Of a DNA stretch of 64,000 nt, positions 24,009 to 35,912 are shown piece by piece; the first letter of the stretch is position 1; the number at the start of each line of letters is the position of its first letter. The position numbers and the translations under genes are program-made. This DNA comes from Atherinomorus stipes. Lineage: Eukaryota; Chordata; Actinopteri; Atheriniformes; Atherinidae. The notes under the pieces were generated by a model. That model worked only from the letters and a program-made list of their open reading frames with translations, did no database searches and was not told where the DNA came from. The stretch lies in contig JALJCO010003880.1 in NCBI GenBank assembly GCA_023101725.1, forward strand, positions 80,001-144,000, read 5' to 3'.

Positions 24009-25712
24009 AGCTGCTGCACGCCGCCGTTATCGACCTCCAGCTGCTGCACGCCGCCGTTATCGACCTCCAGCTGCTGCACGCCGCCGTTATCGACCTCCAG
24101 CTGCTGCACGCCGCCGCTATCGACCTCCAGCTGCTGCACGCCGCCGTTATCGACCTCCAGCTGCTGCACGCCGCCGCCGTTATCGACCTCCAGCTGCTGC
24201 ACGCCGCCGCTGTTATCGACCTCCAGCTGCTGCACGCCGCCGTTATCGACCTCCAGCTGCTGCACGCCGCCGTTATCGACCTCCAGCTGCTGCACGCCGC
24301 CGTTATCGACCTCCAGCTGCTGCACGCCGCCGTTATCGACCTCCAGCTGCTGCACGCCGCCGCTCGACCTTATCGACCTCCAGCTGCTGCACGCCGCCGT
24401 TATCGACCTCCAGCTGCTGCACGCCGCCGTTATCGACCTCCAGCTGCTGCACGCCGCCGTTATCGACCTCCAGCTGCTGCACGCCGCCGTTATCGACCTC
24501 CAGCTGCTGCACGCCGCCGTTATCGACCTCCAGCTGCTGCGCGCCGCCGTTATCGACCTCCAGCTGCTGCACGCCGCCGTTATCGACCTCCAGCTGCTGC
24601 ACGCCGCCGTTATCGACCTCCAGCTGCTGCACGCGCCGCTATCGACCTCCAGCTGCTGCCGCCGCCGCTATCGACCTCCAGCTGCTGCACGCGCGCCGTT
24701 CTCGACCTCCAGCTGCAGGGCACCGCGGATCGACCTCCAGCTGCTGCGCGCCTGTTCTCGACCTCCAGCTGCTGCACGCCGCGGCGTTATCGACCTCCAG
24801 CTGCTGCGCGCGCCGTTATCGACCTCCAGCTGCTGCACGCCGCCGCTATCGACCTCCAGCTGCTGCACGCCGCCGTTATCGACCTCCAGCTGCTGCACGC
24901 CGCCGTTATCGACCTCCAGCTGCTGCACGCCGCCGTTATCGACCTCCAGCTGCTGCACGCCGCCGTTATCGACCTCCAGCTGCTGCACGCCGCCGTTATC
25001 GACCTCCAGCTGCTGCACGCCGCTGCATCGACCTCCAGCTGCTGCACGCCGCCGTTATCGACCTCCAGCTGCTGCACGCCGCCGTTATCGACCTCCAGCT
25101 GCTGCGACGCCACCGCATCGACCTCCAGCTGCTGCACGCCGCCGTTATCGACCTCCAGCTGCTGCACGCCGCCGTTATCGACCTCCAGCTGCTGCGCGCC
25201 GCCGCGTTATCGACCTCCAGCTGCTGCACGCCGCCGTTATCGACCTCCAGCTGCTGCACGCCGCCGTTATCGACCTCCAGCTGCTGCACGCCGCCGTTAT
25301 CGACCTCCAGCTGCTGCACGCCGCCGTTATCGACCTCCAGCTGCTGCACGCCGCCGTTATCGACCTCCAGCTGCTGCACGCCGCCGCTATCGACCTCCAG
25401 CTGCTGCACGCCGCCGTTATCGACCTCCAGCTGCTGCACGCCGCCGTTATCGACCTCCAGCTGCTGCACGCCGCCGTTATCGACCTCCAGCTGCTGCACG
25501 CCGCCGCTGTTATCGACCTCCAGCTGCTGCGCGCCGCCGTTATCGACCTCCAGCTGCTGCACGCCGCCGTTATCGACCTCCAGCTGCTGCACGCCGCTAT
25601 TGACCTCCAGCTGCTGCACGCCGCCGCCATTATCGACCTCCAGCTGCTGCACGCCGCCGCCGTTATCGACCTCCAGCTGCTGCACGCCGCCGCCTCTGTT
25701 ATCGACCCAGAG
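24009..25712. repeat. 30-bp minisatellite (CAGCTGCTGCACG core)
   Basis: About 57 units of 30 bp with GTTATCGACCTCCAG followed by CTGCTGCACGCCGCC. The units have a CAGCTG E-box and CpG-rich CGCCGCCG. A degenerate central part (24630-24800) separates two homogeneous blocks. Frames are open on both strands because the unit is a multiple of three. No gene is proposed. Intergenic between aff2 and ids. Confidence 0.95.
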
Positions 25713-27254
25713 CTGATCCAGCTCCAGTATCAATATCATTATTGATACTGCTAATACCTGGTTGTGTTGATACAAATATAAGTGTCGATACTACCGATAC
25801 CAGGGGTTAAATATAATATATATATAACAAATCTGTTACTTTGACAGCCCTGTTACAAAGTGAAGTATCGATGTCGGTATCAACGATACTCGCCCTTTAT
25901 TTACTTGGTTAATGAATGTTTAGAAGAGTAAATAACTCTTCTCGTCCTAAAGTGGAGGTGGGTGGATCCAGACAAGTATCGGTAGTATCGACACCAATAT
26001 CGGTATCGATACTGATGATACCTGGTTGTGTTGATACAGATATCAGTGTCGATACTACCGATACCAGGAGTGTAATGATTCACTTAAATGACATTTGGAT
26101 CAATATCATGATTCATGGTTTCTGATTCAACTTTAAGTCACTGAATCCGGCCCTGGTATCGGTAGTATCGACACCAGTATCGGTATCAATACTGCCGATA
26201 CCTGGTTAAATTAAAACCGATACCAGTGTCGATACTACCCAATACCAGGGGTGTAATGATTCACTTAAATGACAGTTGGATCAATATCATGATTCATGGT
26301 TTCTGATTCAACTTTAAGTCACTGAATCCGGCCCTGGTATCGGTAGTATCGACACCAGTATCGGTATCAATACTGCCGATACCTGGAAGTTTTGATACCG
26401 ATACCAGGTGTCGATACTACCGATACCAGGAGTGTAATGATTCACTTAAATGACCTTTGGATCAATATCATGATTCTGGTTTCTGGTTCAATTTTAAGTC
26501 ACTGAATCCAGCCCTGGTATCGGTAGTATCGACACCAGTATCGGTATCGATACTGCCGATACCTGGTTGTTTTGAAACCGATATCAGTGTCGATACTACC
26601 GATACCAGGAGTGTAATGATTCACTTAAATGACATTTGGATCAATATCATGATTCATGGTTTCTGATTCGACTTTACGTCACTGAATCCAGCCCTGGTAT
26701 CGGTTGTATCGACACCAATATCGGTAGAGATATTGCGGATATCAGTGTCGATACTACCGATACCAGGTAGTTTTGATACTGATATCAGTGTCGATACTAC
26801 CGATACCAGGGGTGTAATGATTCACTTAAATGATGGATTGATATCAGGATTCATGGTCTCTGATGCGATTTGAAATGACTGAACTAAATCAGATGGTATC
26901 GTTCTGAATATCGTCCATGAATGGTGATATGAACGGATGGCTTGCACCCTAAGCGATACCACTGCAGTCATACTGATACTTGGAAAGTATGAGAAGCCTG
27001 CTAAATGTGGAGGATGAAGAGGTTTGTGATGGATCCGGTTCTCTGCTATGACGAGGCCTCCATGTTCCCTAAAGCAGCTTCTCTCACTGACATGAAGCCA
27101 CATTCAGACTTTTAGAACGGCTCCAGTCATGACTTTGTTTCTGGACATCGGATCATCACGTTCCACATGTGAGCTTTGGAACCATCACAGCTTCACAAAT
27201 AAGGAGGAGATTCAGCTCACAAGTGTGCTGACATATGCAACCAGGGCCTGGCTG

Positions 27255-27309
27255 GGATTTGAACCCACAACCTCCCGGGTGAGAGTCGCGCACGTTTACC
27301 GCTCCGCCA
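27255..27309 (-). mobile_element. tRNA-derived SINE head (minus strand)
   Basis: On the minus strand TGGCGGAGCGG (27299-27309) fits the RNA polymerase III A box TRGCNNAGYNG and GGTTCAAATCC (27255-27265) fits the B box GGTTCRANTCC. Their 44-base spacing is as in a tRNA. I could not fold a clean cloverleaf, so a SINE head or tRNA pseudogene is more likely than a functional tRNA. A second copy is near 30055-30112. Confidence 0.55.
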
Positions 27310-27528
27310 AAGGGACGCGTTTGTAAGCACGTAGCCAGGACGCAGGATCACTCGGAGGCACCGTGACGGGACCGTCAGCTGTCACACAAGCTTTCTAGAA
27401 GAATATTATTCTATGGGAGAAATAAAGAGGAACCATCAAGACTTCAGATGGTGACACGATGCTTTGGTTTCACACCACTTCAGCTTTGCTTCCTTCTGCT
27501 TGTCCTGGGGGGTTCATGGGGGAGCGGG

Positions 27529-27581
27529 TAGCGTAGCAGTGATGTCACAGGTGCTGGTGCAGCAGATCCAGGTTCAAGTCC
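27529..27581 (+). mobile_element. tRNA-derived SINE head (plus strand)
   Basis: TAGCGTAGCAG (27529-27539) fits the A box and GGTTCAAGTCC (27571-27581) fits the B box, 42 bases apart. The downstream CCCCCTGAGCAAGGTCCTG resembles the tail region seen in fish tRNA-derived SINEs. The duplicated copy lies about 2.80 kb downstream, near 30331-30384. Not a functional tRNA as far as I can judge. Confidence 0.55.
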
Positions 27582-29622
27582 CCAACATGACCCTCAGGTT
27601 AAACCCTGTGGCCCCCTGAGCAAGGTCCTGAAAAAGTCCATTTTCCTTTCAAGCTACATGCTAACAGTTAGCTTCCTTCATCCAGATAATGCCTCATTTA
27701 CATCGTTATGGGATGGATGATGATGTGGTTGTTTATGCATTAATGAACACAAATATCTGCACAGATGCCACATAAATCTGTTACTTTGACAGCCCTGTTA
27801 CAAAGTGAAGTATCGATGTCGATATCAACGATACTCGCCCTTCATTTACTTGGTTAATGAATGTTTAGAAGAGTAAATAACTCTTCTCGTCCTAAAGTGG
27901 AGGTGGGTGGATCCAGACAAGTATCGGTAGTATCGACACCAATATCGGTATCGATACTGATGATACCTGGTTGTGTTGATACAGATATCAGTGTCGATAC
28001 TACCGATACCAGGTGTGCAGTTATTGGGTTAAACGACGATTAGATGAATATCAGGAGTCATGGTTTCTGATTTGATTTCAAGTCACTGAATCCAGCCCTG
28101 GTATCGGTAGTATCGACACGAATATCGACATCGATACTGCCGATATCTGGTAGTGTTGATACCGATACCAGTGTCGATGCTACTGATACCAGGAGTGTAA
28201 TAATTCACTTAAATGACATTTGGATAAATATCAGATTCATGGTTGCTGATTCAACTTTAAGTCACTGAATCCGGCCCTAGTATCGGTAGTATGGACACCA
28301 ATATCGGTAGAGATATTGCCGATACCAATGTCGATACTACCGATACCAGGAGTGTAATGATTCACTTAAATGACATTTGGATCAATATCATGATTCATGG
28401 TTTCTGATTCAACTTCAAGTCACTGAATCCAGCCCTGGTATCGGTAGTATCGACACCAGTATCGGTAGCGATACTGCTGATACCTGGTAGTATCAATACC
28501 GATGCCGGTGTCGATTCTACCGATACCAGGTGATCAATGATTCAGTGACACGATTGGATTAATATCACAATTCATGGTCTCTGATTTGATTTCAAGTCAC
28601 TGAATGCAGTTCTAATATCGGTAGTATCGACACCAGTATCGGTAGCGATACTGCTGATACCTGGTAGTTTTTATACCGATACAGGTGTCGATACTACCGA
28701 TACCAGGGGTGTAATGATTCATTTAAATGACATTTGGTTCAATATCATGATTCATGGTTTCTGATTTGATTTCAAGTCACTGAATCCAGCCCTGGTATCG
28801 GTAGTATCGACACGAATATCGTGTGCCATATCTGGTAGTGTCGATACCGATACTGGTGTCGATACTACCAATACCAGGGGTGTAATGATTCACTTAAATG
28901 ACATTTGGATCAATATCATGATTCATGGTTTCTGGTTCAACTTTAAGTCACTGAATCCAGCCCTGGTATCGGTAGTATCGACACCATTATCGGTATCAAT
29001 ACTGTCGATACCTGGTAGTATCAATACCGATGCCGGTGTCGATACTACCGATACCAGGAGTGTAATAACTGAGTTAAACGACAGTTGGATGAATATTAGG
29101 AGTCATGGTTTCTGATTCAACTTCAAGTCACTGAATCCAGCCCTGGTATCGGTAGTATCGACACCAGTATCGGTAGCGATACTGCCGATACCTGGTAGTA
29201 TCACTACCGATACCAGTGTCGATACTACCGATACCAGGAGTGTAATGATTCACTTAAATGACATTTGGATCAATATCATGATTCATGGTTGCTGATTCAA
29301 CTTTAAGTCACTGAATCCAGCCCTGGTATCGGTAGTATCGACACCAGTATCGGTAGCGATACTGCCGATACCTGGTTAAATTAAAAACCGATATCAGTGT
29401 CGATACTACCGATACCAGGAGTGTAATAACTGGGTTAAACGACAGTTGGATGAATATTAGGAGTCATGGTTTCTGATTCAACTTCAAGTCACTGAATCCA
29501 GCCCTGGTATCGGTAGTATCGACACCAGTATCGGTAGCGATACTGCCGATACCTGGTAGTATCACTACCGATACCAGTGTCGATACTACCGATACCAGGA
29601 GTGTAATGATTGAGTTAAATGA

Positions 29623-30650
29623 TGGATCGATATCAGGATTCATGGTTGCTGATGCGATTTGAAATGACTGAACTAAATCAGATGGTATCGTTCTGAATAT
29701 CGTCCATGAATGGTGATATGAACGGATGGCTTGCACCCTAAGCGATACCACTGCAGTCATACTGATACTTGAGTGTGAGGCTTGGAAAGTATGAGAAGCC
29801 TGCTAAATGTGGAGGATGAAGAGGTTTGTGATGGATCCGCTTCTCTGCTATGACGAGGCCTCCATGTTCCCTAAAGCAGCTTCTCTCACTGACATGAAGC
29901 CACATTCAGACTTTTAGAACGGCTCCAGTCATGACTTTGTTTCTGGACATCGGATCATCACGTTCCACATGTGAGCTTTGGAACCATCACAGCTTCACAA
30001 ATAAGGAGGAGATTCAACTCACAAGTGTGCTGACATATGCAACCAGGGCCTGGCTGGGATTTGAACCCACAACCTCCCGGGTGAGAGTCGCGCACGTTTC
30101 CCGCTCCGCCAAAGGGACGCGTTTGTAAGCACGTAGCCAGGACGCAGGATCACTCGGAGGCACCGTGACGGGACCGTCAGCTGTCACACAAGCTTTCTAG
30201 AAGAATATTATTCTATGGGAGAAATAAAGAGGAACCATCAAGACTTCAGATGGTGAGACGATGCTTTGGTTTCACACCACTTCAGCTTTGCTTCCTTCTG
30301 CTTGTCCTGGGGGGTTCATGGGGGAGTGGGTAGCGTAGCAGTGATGTCACAGGTGCTGGTGCAGCAGATCCAGGTTCAAGTCCCCAACATGACCCTCAGG
30401 TTAAACCCTGTGGCCCCCTGAGCAAGGTCCTGAAAACGTCCATTTTCCTTTCAAGCTACATGCTAACAGTTAGCTTCCTTCATCCAGATAATGCCTCATT
30501 TACATCGTTATGGGATGGATGATGATGTGGTTGTTTATGCATTAATGAACACAAATATCTGCACAGATGCCACATAAATCTGTTACTTTGACAGCCCTGT
30601 TACAAAGTGAAGTATCGATGTCAATATCAACGATACTCGCCCTTTATTTA
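29623..30650. repeat. Duplicated ~1-kb unit, copy 2
   Basis: Second copy of the 26830-27840 segment. It has GAGTGTGAGGCTTGG-type extra sequence near 29770 that copy 1 lacks and a few substitutions. The two copies bracket the longer stretch of palindromic units. Confidence 0.9.
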
Positions 30651-31258
30651 CACCCTCAGATGGGTCAAATACAGAGAATGAGTTTCCTTACTGTGATAAG
30701 TAAAGTGTATGTTTGTTTTTCACACCTCTCCGTCCGTAGGTGGTGCTTGTTCTCGTCTCTCTGGTCCTTCCTCAGATGAGCTCCGCATCTCGGCTTTCCT
30801 ACAGTTCAGTATTTAGTCTCTCATGTTCCCCCATTAATTTTATGTTCAGTTGTTCCTCTTGTATGTTTTTTTCACACTTACTAATAATTTGCTTAAATAT
30901 CTCATTATTAATCTAGAATTTCTGCTATTGCCAAATATGCTACCATGACATTGTCGCAATTATTATCGATAGTAAGACTTGAGCTAGTAATGATAATGGT
31001 TAATATAAGGTTAAACTAACGCCTATAATTTTGTTACTACATTGAATATTATTAATAAAGGTCATTATTGACTATTATTATAACTGATTATTAACATTGT
31101 TATTTTCAGCATTATTACTCCTATTATTTATTATTTATCATCGTTATTGGTGGTCGTCTTACTACTGTGAATATTCGTCTTTTCCCTGTTTTCTGTTATT
31201 ACAGCTGCTGCAGTTATTCCGTATTGTCACTCATTAGCTGAAATGCACCCGTCCCTGA
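30651..31258. other. AT-rich spacer
   Basis: Low-complexity TTATTA-rich sequence with no recognisable gene or element. Confidence 0.5.
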
Positions 31259-32200
31259 GGGGCGGGGGACAGCGGGGGACAGCGGGGGACGGCGAGGGAC
31301 GGCGGGGGACGGCGAGGGACTGCGGGGGACAGCGGGGGACGGCGAGGGACTGCGGGGGACGGCGAGGGACTGCGGGGGACGGCGAGGGACGGCGGGGGAC
31401 GGCGAGGGACGGCGGGGGATGGCGAGGGACGGCGGGGGGACGGCGAGGGACGGCGGGGGACGGCGAGGGACGGCGGGGGACGGCGAGGGACTGCGGGGGA
31501 CAGCGGGGGACGGCGAGGGACTGCGGGGGACGGCGAGGGACAGCGGGGGACGTGCGAGGGACGGCGGGGGACAAGGGACGGCGGGGGATGGCGAGGGACA
31601 GCGGGGGACGGCGAGGGACAGCGGGGGACAGGGGGGGGACGGCGAGGGACGGCGGGGGATGGCGAGGGACGGCGGGGGACTGCGGGGGACGGCGAGGGAC
31701 AGCGGGGGACAGCGGGGGACGGTCGGGGGATGGCGAGGGACGGCGGGGGACATGCGGGGGGCGGCGGGGGATGGCGAGAGACGCGCGGGGGCTGGCGAGG
31801 GACGACGGGGGATGGCGAGGGACAGCGCGGGAATATCGGGGTAGGTCGGGGGATGGCGAACCAGACAGGGGGTGGCGAGGGACGGCGGGGGATGGCGAGG
31901 GAGAGAAATATCGGCGGGGACGTCCGAGAACGAAGAGGCACGGCGAGGGACAGCGAGGGACTGCGGGGGAACTACCTGAGGGACATGACGAGCATCGCGG
32001 GGGTCGACGAGGGGACGGCGAAATAAAAAACGGCATGACGCATGAACAGCGGGGGACAAAATTGACCATTGGGATGAGAATCACAGGGGGATCTAGCGAG
32101 CCGGACGTGATTTCGGGGATGTCGACGAATCAACGGGGGACTGGGGGGCCGGCGAGGGACTGCGGGGCCGACACCGGGGGACTCTGGTATAGGCTCGTGG
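31259..32200. repeat. G-rich 10-bp minisatellite
   Basis: Units of GGCGGGGGAC, GGCGAGGGAC, AGCGGGGGAC and TGCGGGGGAC, tightly packed to about 31750 and decaying after that. The plus strand has G runs of three to eight every 10 bases, which fits G-quadruplex patterns throughout. The large proline/arginine-rich frames on the minus strand and glycine-rich frames on the plus strand are by-products. Confidence 0.93.
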
Positions 32201-33302
32201 GCGGGATGCTGCTCTCTGACATCTGCCTGGTTTCCCACTGAGACGTCATGTTTTAACTGCACAAGTTAGATTCAGAAGCGGAAGAAAAACAAACAAACAA
32301 ACAAACAAACAAACTGTTGTGTTCGTGTTTTATGTGAGTGCGGCAGCTAGAACAGGGCAGGTGGGGGGGGGGGGGGGGGGGGGGGGCGTCCCCTTCTGGC
32401 CTGGTATTAATGGGTACTCCGGCCCATACTGTACCCACGGGAGTATTATTTATTTATTATTTTATTTATTCATTATTATTATTAATCTTATTACAGCTGT
32501 GGTTATATTATTATTATTAATATTAATAATAATAATAATAATAAGACTATTTCCTATTACCACTGCTGCTGCCACCATCATTACTGTCATTACTAATTAT
32601 TAATACTTATATGATAGTTATCAAACTTACCAACATTTATATTGTTGGGTTTCAGTGACTTCATCATCATCATCATCATCATCATCATCGCCGCATTCTT
32701 GGGCATATTCATCGTTACGATCATGAGTAACATCCACGCGCGGCAGCCGCAGGTTCTCCTGCTGTACTTGCAGCTGCATTTGCTCATTAATCAGTATAAA
32801 TAATCACTTTTGGACGTTGCAGAACAGTTCTGGATCGGGGACGTGTTCCATTCTGATGGATGTAACCATGAATTGGAACGCTCCTGTTGGAATAGTTATT
32901 ATTATGATCTCGGTAAACAGCTGTGAGACTCTGTAAATATGGGGGGGGGGGGGGGGGGGGGGCTTGGCTGATCTGAAAATCTGAGATGTTCTTTACACGA
33001 GAAACCAAACTCACGCTGCAGTTTTCAGGCTGTTCAAAGTTCGTGACACAAAAAGAGAGAAAGTGCAGTTTTTCTCTGTAATCTTGCGTTTAACAGAAAA
33101 ATGTCGTAAAACTGCAACGAAACAAACAAACAAACAAACAAACAAACAAACTGAAGTTCCTGCAGATTTATTCATTAATAAAGTGAAAATCCAAAGAACA
33201 AATTACTCACAGATGAAATGAATCCATGCGGTTTTCATCGCCACAAAAATCAGAGATTTTTTAATTTATTCACCACAGCGAATGAAAACCGCTCCTGCTC
33301 CA

Positions 33303-33349
<47 letters not shown>

Positions 33350-34240
33350 GGGGCTGAGATCTCCAGTAGATGAAGCAGGTCTGGTTCAGGGTCAGAGGTC
33401 ACGCAGGAGTCAGTCAGCCTCGTCCTGCTTTTGTCCAGCTGGTCTGCGAGCGCACGCGCACCCGCTGTGAGACCCGTGACATCACAGAATCACGGGGGGG
33501 GGGGGGGGGGCTGCCAGATCGCCTGCGACTCTCATGCGGATGGTTCCTTTTGTCCACGTTTGGGTGATGACGTCATGTTCGTGTGGTTCCGGAAGGTACC
33601 GAATGTTTTACACTCTGACTTCCGGTTCGGAACTTCTGACACTGACGTCAGAAATGCAGCGGGGGGGGGGTGGGGGGGGGGGGGGGGGGGGGGGGGGTGG
33701 TTGCATTTCTGACAAACTGATGAGAGGATTGCATTGCAGTTTTGCACATTGAATTGACAAATTCATTGTCAAATTGCATAACATAAAATATTAAATTGCC
33801 ATTTAAAATTAAAAGTGCACACATACTTCAGTACATTTTGACAAATGAATATCTATTTGAATAAAGGTGCACGTGTACCATGGCAATATGACATCCTATT
33901 ATTCAATTTTAATTCCTGCTTGCCATTCAAATTTTAAAACTGTTTTGAAGATTACATTGCCACTTTGTACATTGCATTGTCAATTGCCAAATACAATTTC
34001 AAATTACAGGACAAAATTAAACATTAAATTGCCATTTTAAATATTAAATTGCCATTTTGCCAAATGAATTGCAAATTGCCCTTAAAGGTGCAGATATGCT
34101 TCCATAGCTTCAGGCTGCTGGAGAAAAAGCCGTAGAGTAAAAAACGTCCTGCTGCTGTCCAGAGGATGACGTCGTTACGTAGCCGTCTGTGACGGCGAGG
34201 AAACGTCACTCGTTGCACGTTGACGTCTTGTGGAAGCGTC
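32201..34240. repeat. Cluster of long G runs and simple repeats
   Basis: Five long G tracts, all on the plus strand: 24 G at 32363-32386, 22 at 32941-32962, 21 at 33333-33353 (after a GT tract), 17 at 33494-33510, and 33661-33697 (36 of 37 G). Also AAAC repeats near 32288 and 33121, a TTA-rich stretch at 32440-32600 and ATC repeats near 32660. No gene seen. A run of related ATTGCCATTT-type phrases fills 33700-34080. Confidence 0.8.
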
Positions 34241-35092
34241 GCGGTAAATTCAAACACTGTAAGCGATAGTTTTGATTCTTCTGCCGTCAGAAAACGATGC
34301 AGATCAACTGAAAGACACTAAAACGTGGAACTACGAAGAAAAAGCGTAGAAACAACATTATAGCTTCAGTTTGTGCTCCGTGACAGCTTGGTGGGGGCTG
34401 CAGGTACCTGAAGCGCCAGTTTCACTCCTTAATCTGGCCTCTTGTCCCTTTAAGGCTCTGAAGGTCAAGCAGCTCTTCACTCACGTTCATTTTATCGCCC
34501 CCCCAAATTAACCAGTAACTGAGCGGTGTCAGATGCACCTGTGCTCTGACACCGATGCACAGCTCCACTCCCTTTGCCTCCTAATATCGGCTGAACCGTC
34601 TCAGTCTTCGGAGCAGGTGAACATGAGCTGCAGCTTCTGCTCGGACACATTTCCAGCATTTCCAGCATTTCCATCATTTCCATCATCAGTCTAAAGCCCC
34701 GTTTCCACCAGCAGGCCGGATCGGTCCACGTTTTTTTGCGTCTCCACAGATAAAAACTGGGACGGGTACCCAAGAAATCCAGCTTCAGTGAAAGCTTTGC
34801 AGTGAAATCAGCGCAGCCTTTGTGGCGTTTTCATGTGATTCACGGCTGCGTGTCAAAGCTCTGCTGCGCCGTAAACAGCTTAAAGGGACCAGAGGCCAGA
34901 TTAAGAAACGAAACCGGCGCTTCAGGTACCTGCAGCCCCCACCAAGCCGTCACGGAGCACAAACTGAAGCTATAATGTTGTTTCTACGCTTTTTCTTCGT
35001 AGTTCCACGTTTTAGTGTCTTTCAGTTGATCTGGATCGTTTGTGACGGCAGAAGAATCCATAACTATCGCTTACAGTGTTTGAATTTACCGC
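34241..35092. mobile_element. Foldback element with ~215-bp inverted arms
   Basis: Left arm 34241-34455 and right arm 34879-35092 are inverted copies, very similar by eye over their whole length. For example GCGGTAAATTCAAACACTGT starts the left arm and its complement ends the right arm. The 423-bp loop contains no transposase. Target duplications were not found. The right arm leads straight into the CRE array. Confidence 0.75.
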
Positions 35093-35115
35093 AACGTCTT
35101 CTTCCTGCATCAGAA

Positions 35116-35912
35116 CAGCGGATGCAGCATCAATGACGTCACGTCTGCAGCATCGATGACGTCACGTCTGCAGCGTCGATGACGTCACGTCTGCAGCGTC
35201 GATGACGTCACGTCTGCAGCGTCGATGACGTCACGTCTGCAGCGTTAATGACGTCACGTCTGCAGCGTTAATGACGTCACGTCTGCAGCGTTAATGACGT
35301 CACGTCTGCAGCATCGATGACGTCACGTCTGCAGCGTCGATGACGTCACGTCTGCAGCGTCGATGACGTCACGTCTGCAGCGTTAATGACGTCACGTCTG
35401 CAGCGTTAATGACGTCACGTCTGCAGCGTTAATGACGTCACGTCTGCAGCGTCAATGACGTCACGTCTGCAGCGTCAATGACGTCACGTCCGCAGCGTCA
35501 ATGACGTCACGTCCGCAGCATCAATGACGTCACGTCCGCAGCTTCAATGACGTCACGTCCGCAGCATCAATGACGTCACGTCCGCAGCTTCAATGACGTC
35601 ACGTCCGCAGCTTCAATGACGTCACGTCCGCAGCGTCAATGACGTCACGTCCGCAGCGTCAATGACGTCACGTCTGCAGCATCAATGACGTCACGTCTGC
35701 AGCGTCAATGACGTCACGTCTGCAGCGTTAATGACGTCACGTCTGCAGCATCAATGACGTCACGTCTGCAGCTTCAATGACGTCACGTCTGCAGCTTCAA
35801 TGACGTCACGTCTGCAGCGTCAATGACGTCACGTCTGCAGCATCAATGACGTCACGTCTGCAGCATCAATGACGTCACGTCTGCAGCATCAATGACGTCA
35901 CGTCTGCAGCAT
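35116..35912. repeat. 23-bp minisatellite: 34 evenly spaced CRE octamers
   Basis: Each 23-bp unit contains the full palindromic cAMP response element TGACGTCA followed by CGTCTGCAGC or CGTCCGCAGC and a 3-5 base variable step (GTCAA, ATCGA, GTTAA). The first octamer is at 35134 and the last at 35893, 759 bases or exactly 33 periods, so there are 34 copies with no indel. The octamer is better conserved than the variable step. There is no gene immediately beside it; it is intergenic between aff2 and ids. Confidence 0.95.

Larger units (their letters stand above)
26830..27840. repeat. Duplicated ~1-kb unit, copy 1
   Basis: Nearly identical to 29623-30650, about 2.79-2.80 kb downstream, with a small insertion and scattered substitutions. 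It contains two tRNA-like promoter pairs (described separately). The high similarity indicates a fairly recent tandem duplication of the whole segment. Confidence 0.9.
25720..30650. repeat. Palindromic ~185-bp tandem block with hAT-like termini
   Basis: The recurring unit alternates TATCGGTAGTATCGACAC with its inverted partner GTGTCGATACTACCGATA, separated by short spacers. Between these hairpins is a ~90-bp segment starting CAGGAGTGTAATGATTCACT and ending AGTCACTGAATCCAGCCCTG, whose ends are imperfect inverted repeats of hAT style. The block occurs as two larger tandem segments: the flanking sequence ending GATACTCGCCC is found near 25886, 27831 and 30633, giving units of about 1.95 and 2.80 kb. 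Confidence 0.85.

Noticed and set aside
27255..27581. Functional tRNA genes
   Set aside because: A and B boxes fit, but I could not form acceptor and anticodon stems; the surroundings look like SINEs in a duplicated repeat.
31214..32262. Proline/arginine-rich and glycine-rich frames over the G-rich array
   Set aside because: By-products of a 10-bp repeat that is open in all three phases; no conserved domain.
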